Source: UBA4479 sp963974935 (GTDB taxonomy: Bacteria; Pseudomonadota; Alphaproteobacteria; Rhodospirillales; Casp-alpha2). Taken from it: a stretch of 64,000 nucleotides of DNA. Below, in pieces: positions 54,264-62,618 of the stretch. The position numbers and the translations under genes were made by a program. The notes below the pieces were generated by a model. It searched no databases and was not told the origin of the DNA. It was given only the letters and a program-made list of their open reading frames with translations. Where the stretch lies: contig CAXBEV010000016.1 in the NCBI GenBank assembly GCA_963974935.1, forward strand, positions 1 to 64,000, written 5' to 3'. How positions within the stretch are numbered: position 1 is the stretch's first letter; each line of letters opens with the position of its first letter.

Positions 54264-54473
54264 TTACTCGATGATTTCCAGGTTTTCCGCTGCCATCTTA
54301 CCACCACGACCTTCAACGAGCTCGTAGCTGACTTTTTGTCCTTCGGTCAACGCTGCTAAGCCTGAACTCTGAACTGCGCTGATGTGCACGAACGCATCCT
54401 TCGAGCCGTCTTCGGGCTCGATAAAGCCGTAGCCTTTGGCCGGGTTAAACCATTTGACCGTGCCGTTTGCCAT
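54264..54473 (-). CDS. Cold-shock protein (CspA family)
   Basis: This 69-residue single cold-shock domain begins NGTVKWFNPAKGYGFIEPE and holds RNP-1-like KGYGFI and RNP-2-like DAFVHIS. It is an RNA chaperone. GGAGG lies 9 bases before the ATG at 54473, so that start is preferred over the ATG six bases upstream. The upstream 215 bp hold only the divergent mlaC tail and a presumed long 5' leader, common for csp genes. Confidence 0.92.
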   Translation of the reverse strand: MANGTVKWFNPAKGYGFIEPEDGSKDAFVHISAVQSSGLAALTEGQKVSYELVEGRGGKMAAENLEIIE

Positions 54474-54690
54474 AACCATGGTCCTCCAACGACAATGCCT
54501 ACAAAGAAGCCGCAACCGCTGCGAACTTCCGATAACGTTCACACTGTCGGGAAGTACTTGAACTGGCCGTGGAAACGGTTAAGCAGAAAAATTCACGACG
54601 GTGCACGTGGCATAATCGTAGCCGATTGCTTTTATATCTCAAATAATTTTGTTCGCGATAGAGCGCAGAAGAGCCGACAACGCATCGGGA

Positions 54691-55302
54691 TCACGATTTG
54701 CCTAATTCAGCGTTCTTTTTCCGCAACTCTTCAAGCAGGCCGCCGACGCTGCCGGTATTACGAATGATAGACGTGAACTCCCGCTGCAGCGTGATGCTCA
54801 TAGACGCCCCTTCGACGACGACATCGAGCACTTTATAAATATCGCCTTGGCGACCGACCCGCCACAACACGCTGATCGGATTGCCGTCTGCGGCGTTGGG
54901 GCGCAAAAGCTCAGTATAAACCGTGGCCCGATTGTCATCGACCGGTACGGTTTTGACGATGTTCACTTTCTCGCCGGAGTACTGCTCGAAGCGATCAACG
55001 TAGGTCGATACCATCAAATCTTCGAAAAGGTCCAGAAACTCGCGCTGTTCCTCGGCCGTTGCTTGGCGCCAGTTGCGCCCCAAAGTCCATCGACCAATGG
55101 CCTCGACCGCGAAATTTTCATTGAATAGTTTGCGAAAGGCTTCGACGCGCTCGTCACGGGGCTTGGTGGCATCGGTCAGCGACGCAACGGCGACCCGCTC
55201 CAGCGTGCGGATAAACGTTTGTGAACCTTCTTCGAGCGAGACCGCCATCGCCGGCACGCTGAAAAGGCACATCAAAATAACGGCGGCACATGTTCGTTTC
55301 AT
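54691..55302 (-). CDS. mlaC: MlaC-family phospholipid-binding periplasmic protein
   Basis: This 203-residue protein has a signal peptide (cut after AMA) and a Ttg2D/MlaC fold: RVEAFRKLFNENFAVEAIGRWTLGRNW, AEEQREFLDLFEDLMVSTYVDRF, and VLDVVVEGASMSITLQREFTSI. MlaC carries phospholipid between the outer-membrane and inner-membrane Mla complexes. No other mla genes are within the window. ATG 55302 is used; a GTG at 55314 is in frame. Confidence 0.9.
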   Translation of the reverse strand: MKRTCAAVILMCLFSVPAMAVSLEEGSQTFIRTLERVAVASLTDATKPRDERVEAFRKLFNENFAVEAIGRWTLGRNWRQATAEEQREFLDLFEDLMVSTYVDRFEQYSGEKVNIVKTVPVDDNRATVYTELLRPNAADGNPISVLWRVGRQGDIYKVLDVVVEGASMSITLQREFTSIIRNTGSVGGLLEELRKKNAELGKS

Positions 55303-55501
55303 ACGGTCGGTCACTCAAGCTGGCGTGTTGGGTTTAGATCTATAGAAACGGCCTAAACGAATTGCGCTAAAGGCTACGGAACGACACGTACAAGTCAAGC
55401 GAGGTCTTCGGCGCTATCGTGATTGTGTCCATAGTGGATGCCCTCAATCCGAAAGCGCGTCCAAAATATCTAATTCTCATGTGAACAGGTGTTTACATGA
55501 C

Positions 55502-55517
55502 ATAAAGATATCTTTAT
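55502..55517. promoter_or_regulatory. Perfect palindrome ATAAAGATATCTTTAT (candidate operator)
   Basis: A 16-bp perfect palindrome lies 36 bp upstream of the ArsR-methyltransferase start and is followed by a second half ATATCTTTTATT. ArsR-family dimers bind AT-rich palindromes of this size. It probably mediates autoregulation of the operon that includes metF and metH. It is inferred from position and symmetry only. Confidence 0.65.
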
Positions 55518-55552
55518 ATCTTTTATTCATTATTATTGATCCGGAGTGACCA

Positions 55553-56512
55553 ATGGAACGCACCGTCCAAGTCTTGAAGGCGCTGGCAGAGCCAACCCGG
55601 TTACGGATTGTCTCACTTTGCCTAGCCGGCGGTGATTTGGCGGTCAGTGAGTTCGTGCGCATTCTAGGTCAAAGTCAGCCGCGAGTATCCCGACATTTGA
55701 AATTGCTAACCGATGCGGGTGTGTTGATCCGCATTCCCGAGGGAAGTTGGGTTTTCTATCGCATCAGCGCTGATGGTTGGGCGTCAGTAGCCGTCGAATC
55801 CTTGGTCAAAAGTATGCCGGATGACGAAACCACTTTGTCGCGGGACCGCGAACGGCTGGCTGCGGTTAAAACCGAGCGTGCGCAAGCCGCCGACGCGTAT
55901 TTCAGCGCGAATGCGGGGTCATGGAATGAACTTCGTGCGATGCACATCGATCAAGCCGAAGTCAATGCGGCACTTTTGAAGGTCTTCGGTGACACTGATG
56001 TGGATGGCTTGCTTGATATCGGTACCGGCACCGGCGAAATGCTGAAACTGTTTGCGGGTCATATCCGTCGAGGTGAAGGCGTTGATCTGTCCCGGGACAT
56101 GCTGGGCGTTGCGCGCAGCTCGTTGGAAGCGGCCGGGCTGACCCATTGCCACGTTCGACAAGGGGATTTGTACGCGTTGCCGTATGAAGATGCTTCGTTC
56201 GATGTGGTCGTGGTGCACCAAGTGCTGCACTACGTCGACGACGTTGCAAGTGCATTGATTGAGGCGTCTCGCGTCCTGGCGCCAGATGGGCGCATGATCA
56301 TCGCCGACTTTGCCCGCCATGAGATTGAAGATTTACGCACCCAGCAGCAGCATCGCCGCCTCGGCTTTAATGATACGGACTTGGATACGAGTTTCGAGCG
56401 TGCCGGTCTGCACCGCGAACAACTGCATCATCTTGGCGGCAAACCGCTGACCGTGGCCATTTGGCTGGCCCTTAAACCCGAGGAAAGCCTCAAAGCGGAG
56501 ACCGCTGCATGA
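55553..56512 (+). CDS. ArsR regulator fused to a SAM-dependent methyltransferase domain
   Basis: This 319-residue protein has an N-terminal winged helix (1-95; LADPTRLRIVSLC-type start LAEPTRLRIVSLCLAGG, recognition helix QPRVSRHLKLL) with no Cys metal sites. A class I methyltransferase domain (about 115-305) follows, with motif I LLDIGTGTGEMLKLF (152-166) and VVVHQVLHYVDD. Such fusions sit at methionine-cycle loci and are thought to sense SAM or S-adenosylhomocysteine. GGAG precedes the ATG. The stop overlaps metF by 4 bp (ATGA), so it heads an arsR-metF-metH operon it probably controls. Confidence 0.88.
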   Translation: MERTVQVLKALAEPTRLRIVSLCLAGGDLAVSEFVRILGQSQPRVSRHLKLLTDAGVLIRIPEGSWVFYRISADGWASVAVESLVKSMPDDETTLSRDRERLAAVKTERAQAADAYFSANAGSWNELRAMHIDQAEVNAALLKVFGDTDVDGLLDIGTGTGEMLKLFAGHIRRGEGVDLSRDMLGVARSSLEAAGLTHCHVRQGDLYALPYEDASFDVVVVHQVLHYVDDVASALIEASRVLAPDGRMIIADFARHEIEDLRTQQQHRRLGFNDTDLDTSFERAGLHREQLHHLGGKPLTVAIWLALKPEESLKAETAA

Positions 56513-57480
56513 TCCATCGTATTCCTCGCCCTGATGCCCGCCTCGACGATAGCACGCGGTTGTTGAATGTCGCCCGTGATGGGCGTCCGCCTCTGCCTTC
56601 AATGATGATCGCCGCCCCCTTGCCGGACGACGTTTCGGTGTCGTTCGAGTTCTTTCCGCCCAAATCCGATGAGGCTGCGGAAACGCTCTGGTCTGCGATC
56701 AAGCGGTTGGAGCCTTTGGCGCCTGAATATGTTTCTGTGACTTATGGCGCCGGCGGCACGACGCGCGAGCGCACCCATGCCACGGTGACCCGCATTGCCA
56801 ATGAAACCGCCATGGCGCCGGCCGCGCACTTAACGTGTGTTGGCGCGACCATTGACGAAGTCGATGCTGTTGCGGAAAGCTATTGGGATGCTGGCGTGAA
56901 ACATATCGTCGCGCTGCGCGGTGACCCGCCCGCTGGGGCCGACCGATATCAGCCGCACCCAGGTGGCTACGCGTATGCAGCCGATCTCGTGACCGGCTTG
57001 AAAAAGATTGCGGATTTCGAAATCTCCGTCGCTGCTTATCCGGAAATGCACCCTGAAGCCGGCAGCGCTGAAGCCGATCTCGACAATCTGAAGCGTAAAA
57101 TCGACAACGGCGCGACTCGAGCGATCACGCAGTTCTTTTTTGATCCGGAGGTGTTTTTGCGGTTCTTGGATCGTGCGCGGGCAGCCGGTATTACCGTACC
57201 AATCGTGCCCGGTATCATTCCGGTGACCAACTTCAACATGACCGCCAAATTCGCAAAAATGTGCGGCGCCGACGTGCCGAAATGGATGCACGATTTGTTT
57301 GACGGCCTGGATGACGACGCGGAAACCCGCAAGTTGATCGCCGCCAGTGTCGCCGCCGAGCAATGCCGCGTGCTGCATGCCAGTGGCGTCAACGCGTTTC
57401 ACTTTTACACCATGAACAAAGCCGATCTTTGCTACGCCATCTGTCATGTTATGGGCGTGCGTAGTTCGTCGGCGGTATAG
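56509..57480 (+). CDS. metF: 5,10-methylenetetrahydrofolate reductase
   Basis: This 323-residue TIM-barrel flavoprotein has catalytic Glu in SFEFFPPKSDEAAETLW, SVTYGAGGTTRERT, LTCVGATIDEVDAVAESYW, VALRGDPPAGADRY and TRAITQFFFDPEVFLRF. It supplies methyl-THF to MetH. It is about 25 residues longer at the N-terminus than typical MetF; an internal ATG (MMIAAPLPDD) would give the usual length, but the 4-bp overlap with the upstream gene favours ATG 56509 for coupling. Confidence 0.95.
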   Translation: MIHRIPRPDARLDDSTRLLNVARDGRPPLPSMMIAAPLPDDVSVSFEFFPPKSDEAAETLWSAIKRLEPLAPEYVSVTYGAGGTTRERTHATVTRIANETAMAPAAHLTCVGATIDEVDAVAESYWDAGVKHIVALRGDPPAGADRYQPHPGGYAYAADLVTGLKKIADFEISVAAYPEMHPEAGSAEADLDNLKRKIDNGATRAITQFFFDPEVFLRFLDRARAAGITVPIVPGIIPVTNFNMTAKFAKMCGADVPKWMHDLFDGLDDDAETRKLIAASVAAEQCRVLHASGVNAFHFYTMNKADLCYAICHVMGVRSSSAV

Positions 57481-57506
57481 ACAAAAACCTGGGAAAATTT
57501 AGTAAA

Positions 57507-60500
57507 ATGACTTGTCCGCACCACGATCATGCGCCGACCCCGTCTTCTCCGCCGCAGCGCGCTGATGCCAAACCTGCGAGCGCAGACAGCTTGCCGGCCA
57601 ATCCAGCCGCTGACCGCACCGAGGAACTGCGTGCCATTTTGGACGCGCGTATTTTGATGCTGGACGGCGCCATGGGCACAATGATCCAAGAGCGAAAATT
57701 CACTGAAGATGATTTTCGCGGCACCCGGTTCATCAATTGGCCGAACGACCTGCAGGGCAACAACGATCTGTTGGTGCTGACGCGCCCGGATGCGATCCGC
57801 GAAATCCATGTAAGCTTCCTGGAGGCCGGTGCAGATGTGTTGACCACCAACACATTCAACGCCAACCGGATCTCGCAAGCCGACTATGGCATGGAAGATT
57901 TGGCCTATGAGATCAGCTATCAAGCCGCAGTGTTGGCGCGCGAAGCCGCAGATGAGGTAACCGCCAAACAACCGGAGCGTCCGCGCTTTGTCGCAGGCGC
58001 GCTTGGCCCGACCAATCGCACGGCCTCAATCTCGCCCGACGTTAATGATCCGGGTTTCCGAAATGTTTATTTCGATGATCTGGTCGAAACCTATGGCGAA
58101 GCGCTGAAAGGCCTGATCGCGGGCGGCGTCGATATTATTTTGATCGAAACCGTTTTCGATACCCTAAACGCTAAAGCTGCGATCTATGCTGTGATGCGGC
58201 ATTTCGAAGAGTCCGGTCGCCGCTGGCCGGTCCTGGTGTCCGGCACAATTACGGATGCGTCCGGTCGCACGTTGTCGGGGCAGACCCCCGAAGCCTTTTG
58301 GCATTCCGTGCGCCACGTGCGCCCGCTTGCCGTCGGTTTCAACTGTGCGCTTGGCGTCGAAGATATGCGCCCACACATCAAGGCCGTGGCCGACATCGCG
58401 GATGCGTATGTCAGTGTTTATCCGAACGCTGGCCTGCCAAACGCGTTCGGCGGCTATGACGATACGCCCGAGCACATGGCCGAGCATTTGGGCGAGTTCG
58501 CCCGCTCCGGCTTGGTGAACATCGTCGGCGGCTGCTGCGGCACCACGCCGGATCATATCCGCGCTATCGCCGAAGCCGTTACGGCCTCCGATCCGCGTAC
58601 CTGCAAAGAACACGACCGAGTCCTGTCGTTGTCGGGGCTTGAGCCGTTGCGTTTCGACGACGTGACTGGATTTGTAAACGTAGGCGAGCGCGCCAACGTG
58701 GCGGGTTCGATAAAATTTGCGAATTTGATCCGTGAAGGCAATTTCACCGACGCCGTTGAAATCGCCCGCCAGCAGGTGATGAACGGCGCGCAGGTGATCG
58801 ACGTCAACATGGACGACGCCATGTTGGACGGTGCGGATGCCATGCGGACGTTTTTGCAATTGATCGCGTCCGAACCCGATATTTCGAGGGTCCCGGTGAT
58901 GGTCGATAGTTCAAATTGGGACATCATTGCGGCGGGCCTGCGCTGCCTGCAAGGGCGCAGCATCGTCAACTCGATTAGTCTCAAAGAAGGCGAAGACGAA
59001 ATGGTCGCGCGCGCGACAGAAGCCATGCGTTTCGGCGCCGCCGTCGTGGTGATGGCATTTGACGAGAAAGGCCAAGCTGACAGTTTTGAGCGCATGGTTG
59101 AGATTTGCCGTCGCAGCTACAAGGTGCTGACTGAAAAAGCCGGATTCCCCGGCGAAGATATCGTGTTTGATCCGAACATTTTTCCGATCGCAACCGGTAT
59201 TAAAGAGCATGACAACTTCTCTAAGGATTATGTCGAAGCTGTGACCGCGATTAAGGCCGAGATGCCTTTGGTGCGTACGTCCGGCGGCTTGTCCAATATG
59301 TCGTTCTCGTTTCGTGGCAACAATGCGGTCCGCGAGGCGATGCATTCGGTGTTTTTGTATCATGCGATCAAGGCCGGCCTGGATATGGCCATCGTCAACG
59401 CGGGTCAGCTCGCACTTTATGAAGATATCCCAGAAAACATTCGCAACCGGGTTGAAGACGTGGTCCTTAACCGGCGCGAAGACGCCGGTGAGCGGTTGCT
59501 TGAGATCGCCGACGAGGCGGTGTCGGGTGCCAAGGCCAGAGTCGAAGATCTGTCATGGCGCGAAAAATCAGTCGGGCGCCGGCTTGAACATGCGTTGGTG
59601 CACGGCATCACCGACTACATCGTCGAAGATACAGAAGAGGCACGCCTCGCCGTTACCAAACCGCTCGAAGTGATCGAGGGGTCGTTGATGGACGGCATGA
59701 ACGTCGTCGGAGATCTTTTTGGCGCGGGCAAAATGTTCCTGCCGCAGGTGGTCAAATCGGCGCGGGTCATGAAACGCGCGGTCGCGCATCTTGAGCCCTA
59801 TCTCGAAGCCGACAAGGCAGCAGGCGAGACCAAAGGCCGTATTGTCATGGCGACGGTCAAAGGCGACGTGCATGACATCGGTAAGAACATCGTCGGCGTG
59901 GTGTTGCAGTGTAATGGCTATGACGTCATCGACATGGGTGTGATGGTGCCGTATGCGAAGATTATCGAAACCGCCAAGGCGGAAAATGCCGACATTATCG
60001 GCTTGTCCGGTTTGATCACGCCGAGCCTCGAAGAAATGTGCACCGTGGCGCGCGAGATGAAGCGTGCCGGCATGAGTACGCCACTTTTGATTGGCGGTGC
60101 GACCACATCGAAAGCACATACGGCGGTAAAAATTGCCGACAACTACGACCACCCGGTAATTCATGTGTTGGATGCGTCCCGCTCGGTCGGTGTAGCGAGT
60201 AAGCTTTTGAGCGCAAGCCGCCGGGATGCGTTCGTCGAGGAAATCGCGCAGGAATATGAGATGGTGCGGGCAAAGCATCACGGCAACGACGGTGCGCGAA
60301 ACACGATTTCAATCGAAGACGCCCGAGCGAATGCGCTGCAATTCAATTGGGCCGGCTACGCACCGCCTAAGCCGACGTTTACTGGGCTGAAGACGTTTGA
60401 GGAATATGACCTCGAAGACCTGCTGGCATGCTTCGACTGGACGCCTTTCTTCAGGACGTGGGAACTAGCAGGCACGTATCCGCGCATTCTCGAAGACGGT

Positions 60501-61289
60501 GTTGTCGGCGAGGTCGCCCGTTCGGTGAAGGCGGACGCCGATGCAATGTTACGACAGATTATCGACGAAAAATGGCTGACGCCGAAAGCGGTGGTTGGTT
60601 TCTGGCCGGCCAATGCCGCAGGCGATGACATTGAGGTTTATGGCACAGACGGGGAAAACGCTCCGGTTGCAACACTGCATTGTCTGCGCCAGCAAATGCC
60701 GAAGTCCGGGACACGCAGCAACATGTGCTTGGCTGACTTCGTGGCGCCGGTCGATATGGGTGTGCAGGACTGGGTCGGCCTATTTGCCGTCACCACCGGC
60801 GCTGAAACCGATGCCCGGGCAAAAACTTTTGAAGATGCCGGTGATGACTATTCATCGATCATGTTGAAAGCGCTGGCGGACCGCTTCGCCGAAGCGTTCG
60901 CCGAGCGTATGCACGAGCGTGTCCGTAAGGAATTCTGGGGATACGCTCCTGACGAATCTTTGAGCAATGAAGATCTGATTAAAGAGACCTATCAAGGTAT
61001 CCGTCCGGCACCCGGCTATCCGGCGTGTCCGGACCATACGGAAAAAGGCACCGTCTTTGACTTGTTGCAGGCCGAGGACAATGCCGGGATTTCGCTGACC
61101 GAGAGTTTTGCCATGATGCCGGCGTCGTCGGTGTCTGGGATATATTTCTCGCATCCGGAAAGTGCGTACTTCGGTATTGGTCGCATCGGTCGTGACCAAG
61201 TTGAAGATTATGCGGCGCGCAAAGGTATGTCGCTCGAAGACACCGAACGCTGGCTGGCACCTAACCTTGGCTATAAGCCGGAAGTTTAA
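57507..61289 (+). CDS. metH: Cobalamin-dependent methionine synthase
   Basis: This 1260-residue protein has all four modules: homocysteine-binding barrel (ILMLDGAMGTMIQERKF; zinc Cys in GFNCALG and GGCCGTTPDH), pterin barrel (FVNVGERANVAGS), cobalamin module with GDVHDIGKNIVGVVLQCNGY (His under Co) and reactivation domain (MPASSVSGIYFSHPESAYF). It methylates homocysteine from methyl-THF. An N-terminal extension of about 45 residues begins TCPHHDHAP and has no Met alternative before MLDGAMG. It is 26 bp downstream of metF and is the last gene of the operon. Confidence 0.97.
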   Translation: MTCPHHDHAPTPSSPPQRADAKPASADSLPANPAADRTEELRAILDARILMLDGAMGTMIQERKFTEDDFRGTRFINWPNDLQGNNDLLVLTRPDAIREIHVSFLEAGADVLTTNTFNANRISQADYGMEDLAYEISYQAAVLAREAADEVTAKQPERPRFVAGALGPTNRTASISPDVNDPGFRNVYFDDLVETYGEALKGLIAGGVDIILIETVFDTLNAKAAIYAVMRHFEESGRRWPVLVSGTITDASGRTLSGQTPEAFWHSVRHVRPLAVGFNCALGVEDMRPHIKAVADIADAYVSVYPNAGLPNAFGGYDDTPEHMAEHLGEFARSGLVNIVGGCCGTTPDHIRAIAEAVTASDPRTCKEHDRVLSLSGLEPLRFDDVTGFVNVGERANVAGSIKFANLIREGNFTDAVEIARQQVMNGAQVIDVNMDDAMLDGADAMRTFLQLIASEPDISRVPVMVDSSNWDIIAAGLRCLQGRSIVNSISLKEGEDEMVARATEAMRFGAAVVVMAFDEKGQADSFERMVEICRRSYKVLTEKAGFPGEDIVFDPNIFPIATGIKEHDNFSKDYVEAVTAIKAEMPLVRTSGGLSNMSFSFRGNNAVREAMHSVFLYHAIKAGLDMAIVNAGQLALYEDIPENIRNRVEDVVLNRREDAGERLLEIADEAVSGAKARVEDLSWREKSVGRRLEHALVHGITDYIVEDTEEARLAVTKPLEVIEGSLMDGMNVVGDLFGAGKMFLPQVVKSARVMKRAVAHLEPYLEADKAAGETKGRIVMATVKGDVHDIGKNIVGVVLQCNGYDVIDMGVMVPYAKIIETAKAENADIIGLSGLITPSLEEMCTVAREMKRAGMSTPLLIGGATTSKAHTAVKIADNYDHPVIHVLDASRSVGVASKLLSASRRDAFVEEIAQEYEMVRAKHHGNDGARNTISIEDARANALQFNWAGYAPPKPTFTGLKTFEEYDLEDLLACFDWTPFFRTWELAGTYPRILEDGVVGEVARSVKADADAMLRQIIDEKWLTPKAVVGFWPANAAGDDIEVYGTDGENAPVATLHCLRQQMPKSGTRSNMCLADFVAPVDMGVQDWVGLFAVTTGAETDARAKTFEDAGDDYSSIMLKALADRFAEAFAERMHERVRKEFWGYAPDESLSNEDLIKETYQGIRPAPGYPACPDHTEKGTVFDLLQAEDNAGISLTESFAMMPASSVSGIYFSHPESAYFGIGRIGRDQVEDYAARKGMSLEDTERWLAPNLGYKPEV

Positions 61290-61307
61290 AGCACCGGGCC
61301 TGCCGGG

Positions 61308-61784
61308 CTAAGTCTCGTCGGCGATTTTCGACGCACGCACGCGGCGTTCCATCTCGCGGCGCTCAAGATCACGGCGATCGTCAGCGCGGCGGTCTGTGCC
61401 GTCCCAGCCGTCGACTTGGCTTGCGTCTAATTGCCGCGCGCGGCGCTCGTCGGCGCGGCGGTCTTGTTCGCGGCGGTCATCTTGGCGTTTGTTATGGGCG
61501 GCTTGGGCGGTGGCATCCATTGGCCAAAAGTCATCGATGGCATCGGTTTCCCAACTGGCATCTCGTTCGCGGCGTTCTTCTTGGCGGCGTTCTTCGGCGT
61601 CGCGACGTTCAGATCTACGGCGTTCCCCGCCATCCCAGCCGAGCACATCATATGCCGTCAGTTGCTTTTCCCGACGATCCGCACCTTCACGCCGATCATC
61701 GTCCCGGCGTTCATCGCTACGGCGGCCTTGAGCGTCGCCCGCAGGCTCGTCAGGAAACTCTTTGGGGGGCGTATCGTCGGTCAT
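61308..61784 (-). CDS. Arg/Asp/Glu-rich repetitive protein
   Basis: This 158-residue, extremely charged protein is built of DRR/ERR units (RRSDERRDDDRRE, ERREMERR) in two blocks. Each block is introduced or ended by a near-repeat: VLGWDGGERR and VDGWDGTDRR. Likely a long charged helix or disordered polyampholyte. No family is recognised. No strong ribosome binding site precedes the ATG. The opposite strand is also open because the complement of Arg/Asp codons gives hydrophobic codons; I prefer this strand because its repeats are protein-like. Confidence 0.6.
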   Translation of the reverse strand: MTDDTPPKEFPDEPAGDAQGRRSDERRDDDRREGADRREKQLTAYDVLGWDGGERRRSERRDAEERRQEERRERDASWETDAIDDFWPMDATAQAAHNKRQDDRREQDRRADERRARQLDASQVDGWDGTDRRADDRRDLERREMERRVRASKIADET

Positions 61785-61828
61785 GAAGATAGGTTAGGCG
61801 TGCCCAAAGCACCAGTCACGCGCAGCTT

Positions 61829-62056
61829 CTAGTTTGCCGATTTTGCTTCGGCGACGCGGCGGTAATAATCCGGGTCCAAAAGAACGTTTTCTGCCAGCGT
61901 GCGCATACGGCTGTAGTAGCCTTCCTGGACGACTTTATAGTGCGGCATCGGCGCCACGGCACTGCCACGGCCTGCGACGACCCAAACGGTTTTCGGATCA
62001 TCGGCCTTCACGAACCGGTCGCCGACCTCGATACTGACTTTGTTTTTTCTAAGCAC
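61829..62056 (-). CDS. Hypothetical protein, about 75 aa
   Basis: A small soluble protein, LRKNKVSIEVGDRFVKADDP followed by KTVWVVAGRG and HYKVVQEGYYSRMRTLAE, which looks like a compact beta-rich domain plus helix. GTG 62056 with GGAG 8 bases upstream is the most likely start; the frame is open to a GTG at 62077. I recognise no family. It is the middle of three small reverse-strand genes between metH and the helicase. Confidence 0.6.
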   Translation of the reverse strand: MLRKNKVSIEVGDRFVKADDPKTVWVVAGRGSAVAPMPHYKVVQEGYYSRMRTLAENVLLDPDYYRRVAEAKSAN

Positions 62057-62143
62057 GACTAGCTCTCCGTTCGGCACACCGCCAATAGACTATCGATACG
62101 CCCATGTGCGGTTAGTTTCAAGCGAACAAAAGCGCTATTTCGA

Positions 62144-62500
62144 TCACGATTTCTTGCTTGTCGGTTTGCGCTTCGTTTCCGGCTTTTTTGCCTTAGAATC
62201 GGTGTTTTGTGCCTGTTTTGGGGTGGTTTTTGCGGATTCGCCCTGCATTTTTAGTAAGCCGCTTTGTTCCATTTGCTGCACGACGCTCTGCATTTGCCCA
62301 TAAAGTTGCAAGAATCCGCGCACAGACATCGCCAAATGCCCTGAAACCACGCTTTCCGGCTCGTGTGGATCGCTGCCGGCGCGATCACTGGCAAAAGTTA
62401 TTCGCGCGACATTGCCGCGCAAGGCGAGACTTGCTGCACGGTCGGCGTAAATTTCAGGTGCTGTCGGATTGTTGATGAGGTTGCTTTTCTTTTCGACCAT
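62144..62500 (-). CDS. Hypothetical protein with Lys-rich tail
   Basis: This 118-residue protein opens with a conserved-looking NNPTAPEIYADRAASLALRG and ITFASDRAG region, a helix FLQLYGQMQSVVQQMEQSGL, then a disordered basic tail KAKKPETKRKPTSKKS. The first third has the feel of DUF3467-type proteins, but this is a weak impression. GGAGGAG six bases before ATG 62500 decides the start; an ATG at 62515 lies inside that ribosome binding site. Confidence 0.65.
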   Translation of the reverse strand: MVEKKSNLINNPTAPEIYADRAASLALRGNVARITFASDRAGSDPHEPESVVSGHLAMSVRGFLQLYGQMQSVVQQMEQSGLLKMQGESAKTTPKQAQNTDSKAKKPETKRKPTSKKS

Positions 62501-62618
62501 TTGGGTCTCCTCCATATCACGTGATTATGACGCCAACGCGACCGTCTGCAAAAAGAATAGCACACTTGCACGGTTGCAGGCGGGACAGGACAGGATGTGC
62601 TCTTTATACTCCGCTGTC

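Noticed and set aside
57481..57506. Cobalamin or SAM riboswitch before metH
   Set aside because: Only 26 bases separate metF and metH, and the operon leader upstream of 55553 shows a protein-type palindrome but no riboswitch core.
58164..58859. 231-codon frame antisense to metH
   Set aside because: Lies wholly inside metH; composition is typical of an antisense shadow.
61431..61832. 133-codon hydrophobic forward frame opposite the Arg/Asp-rich gene
   Set aside because: The complement of Arg, Asp and Glu codons gives Ala, Val and Phe codons, so openness is expected. It has no ribosome binding site and starts with TTG; I kept only the reverse-strand gene but note the uncertainty.
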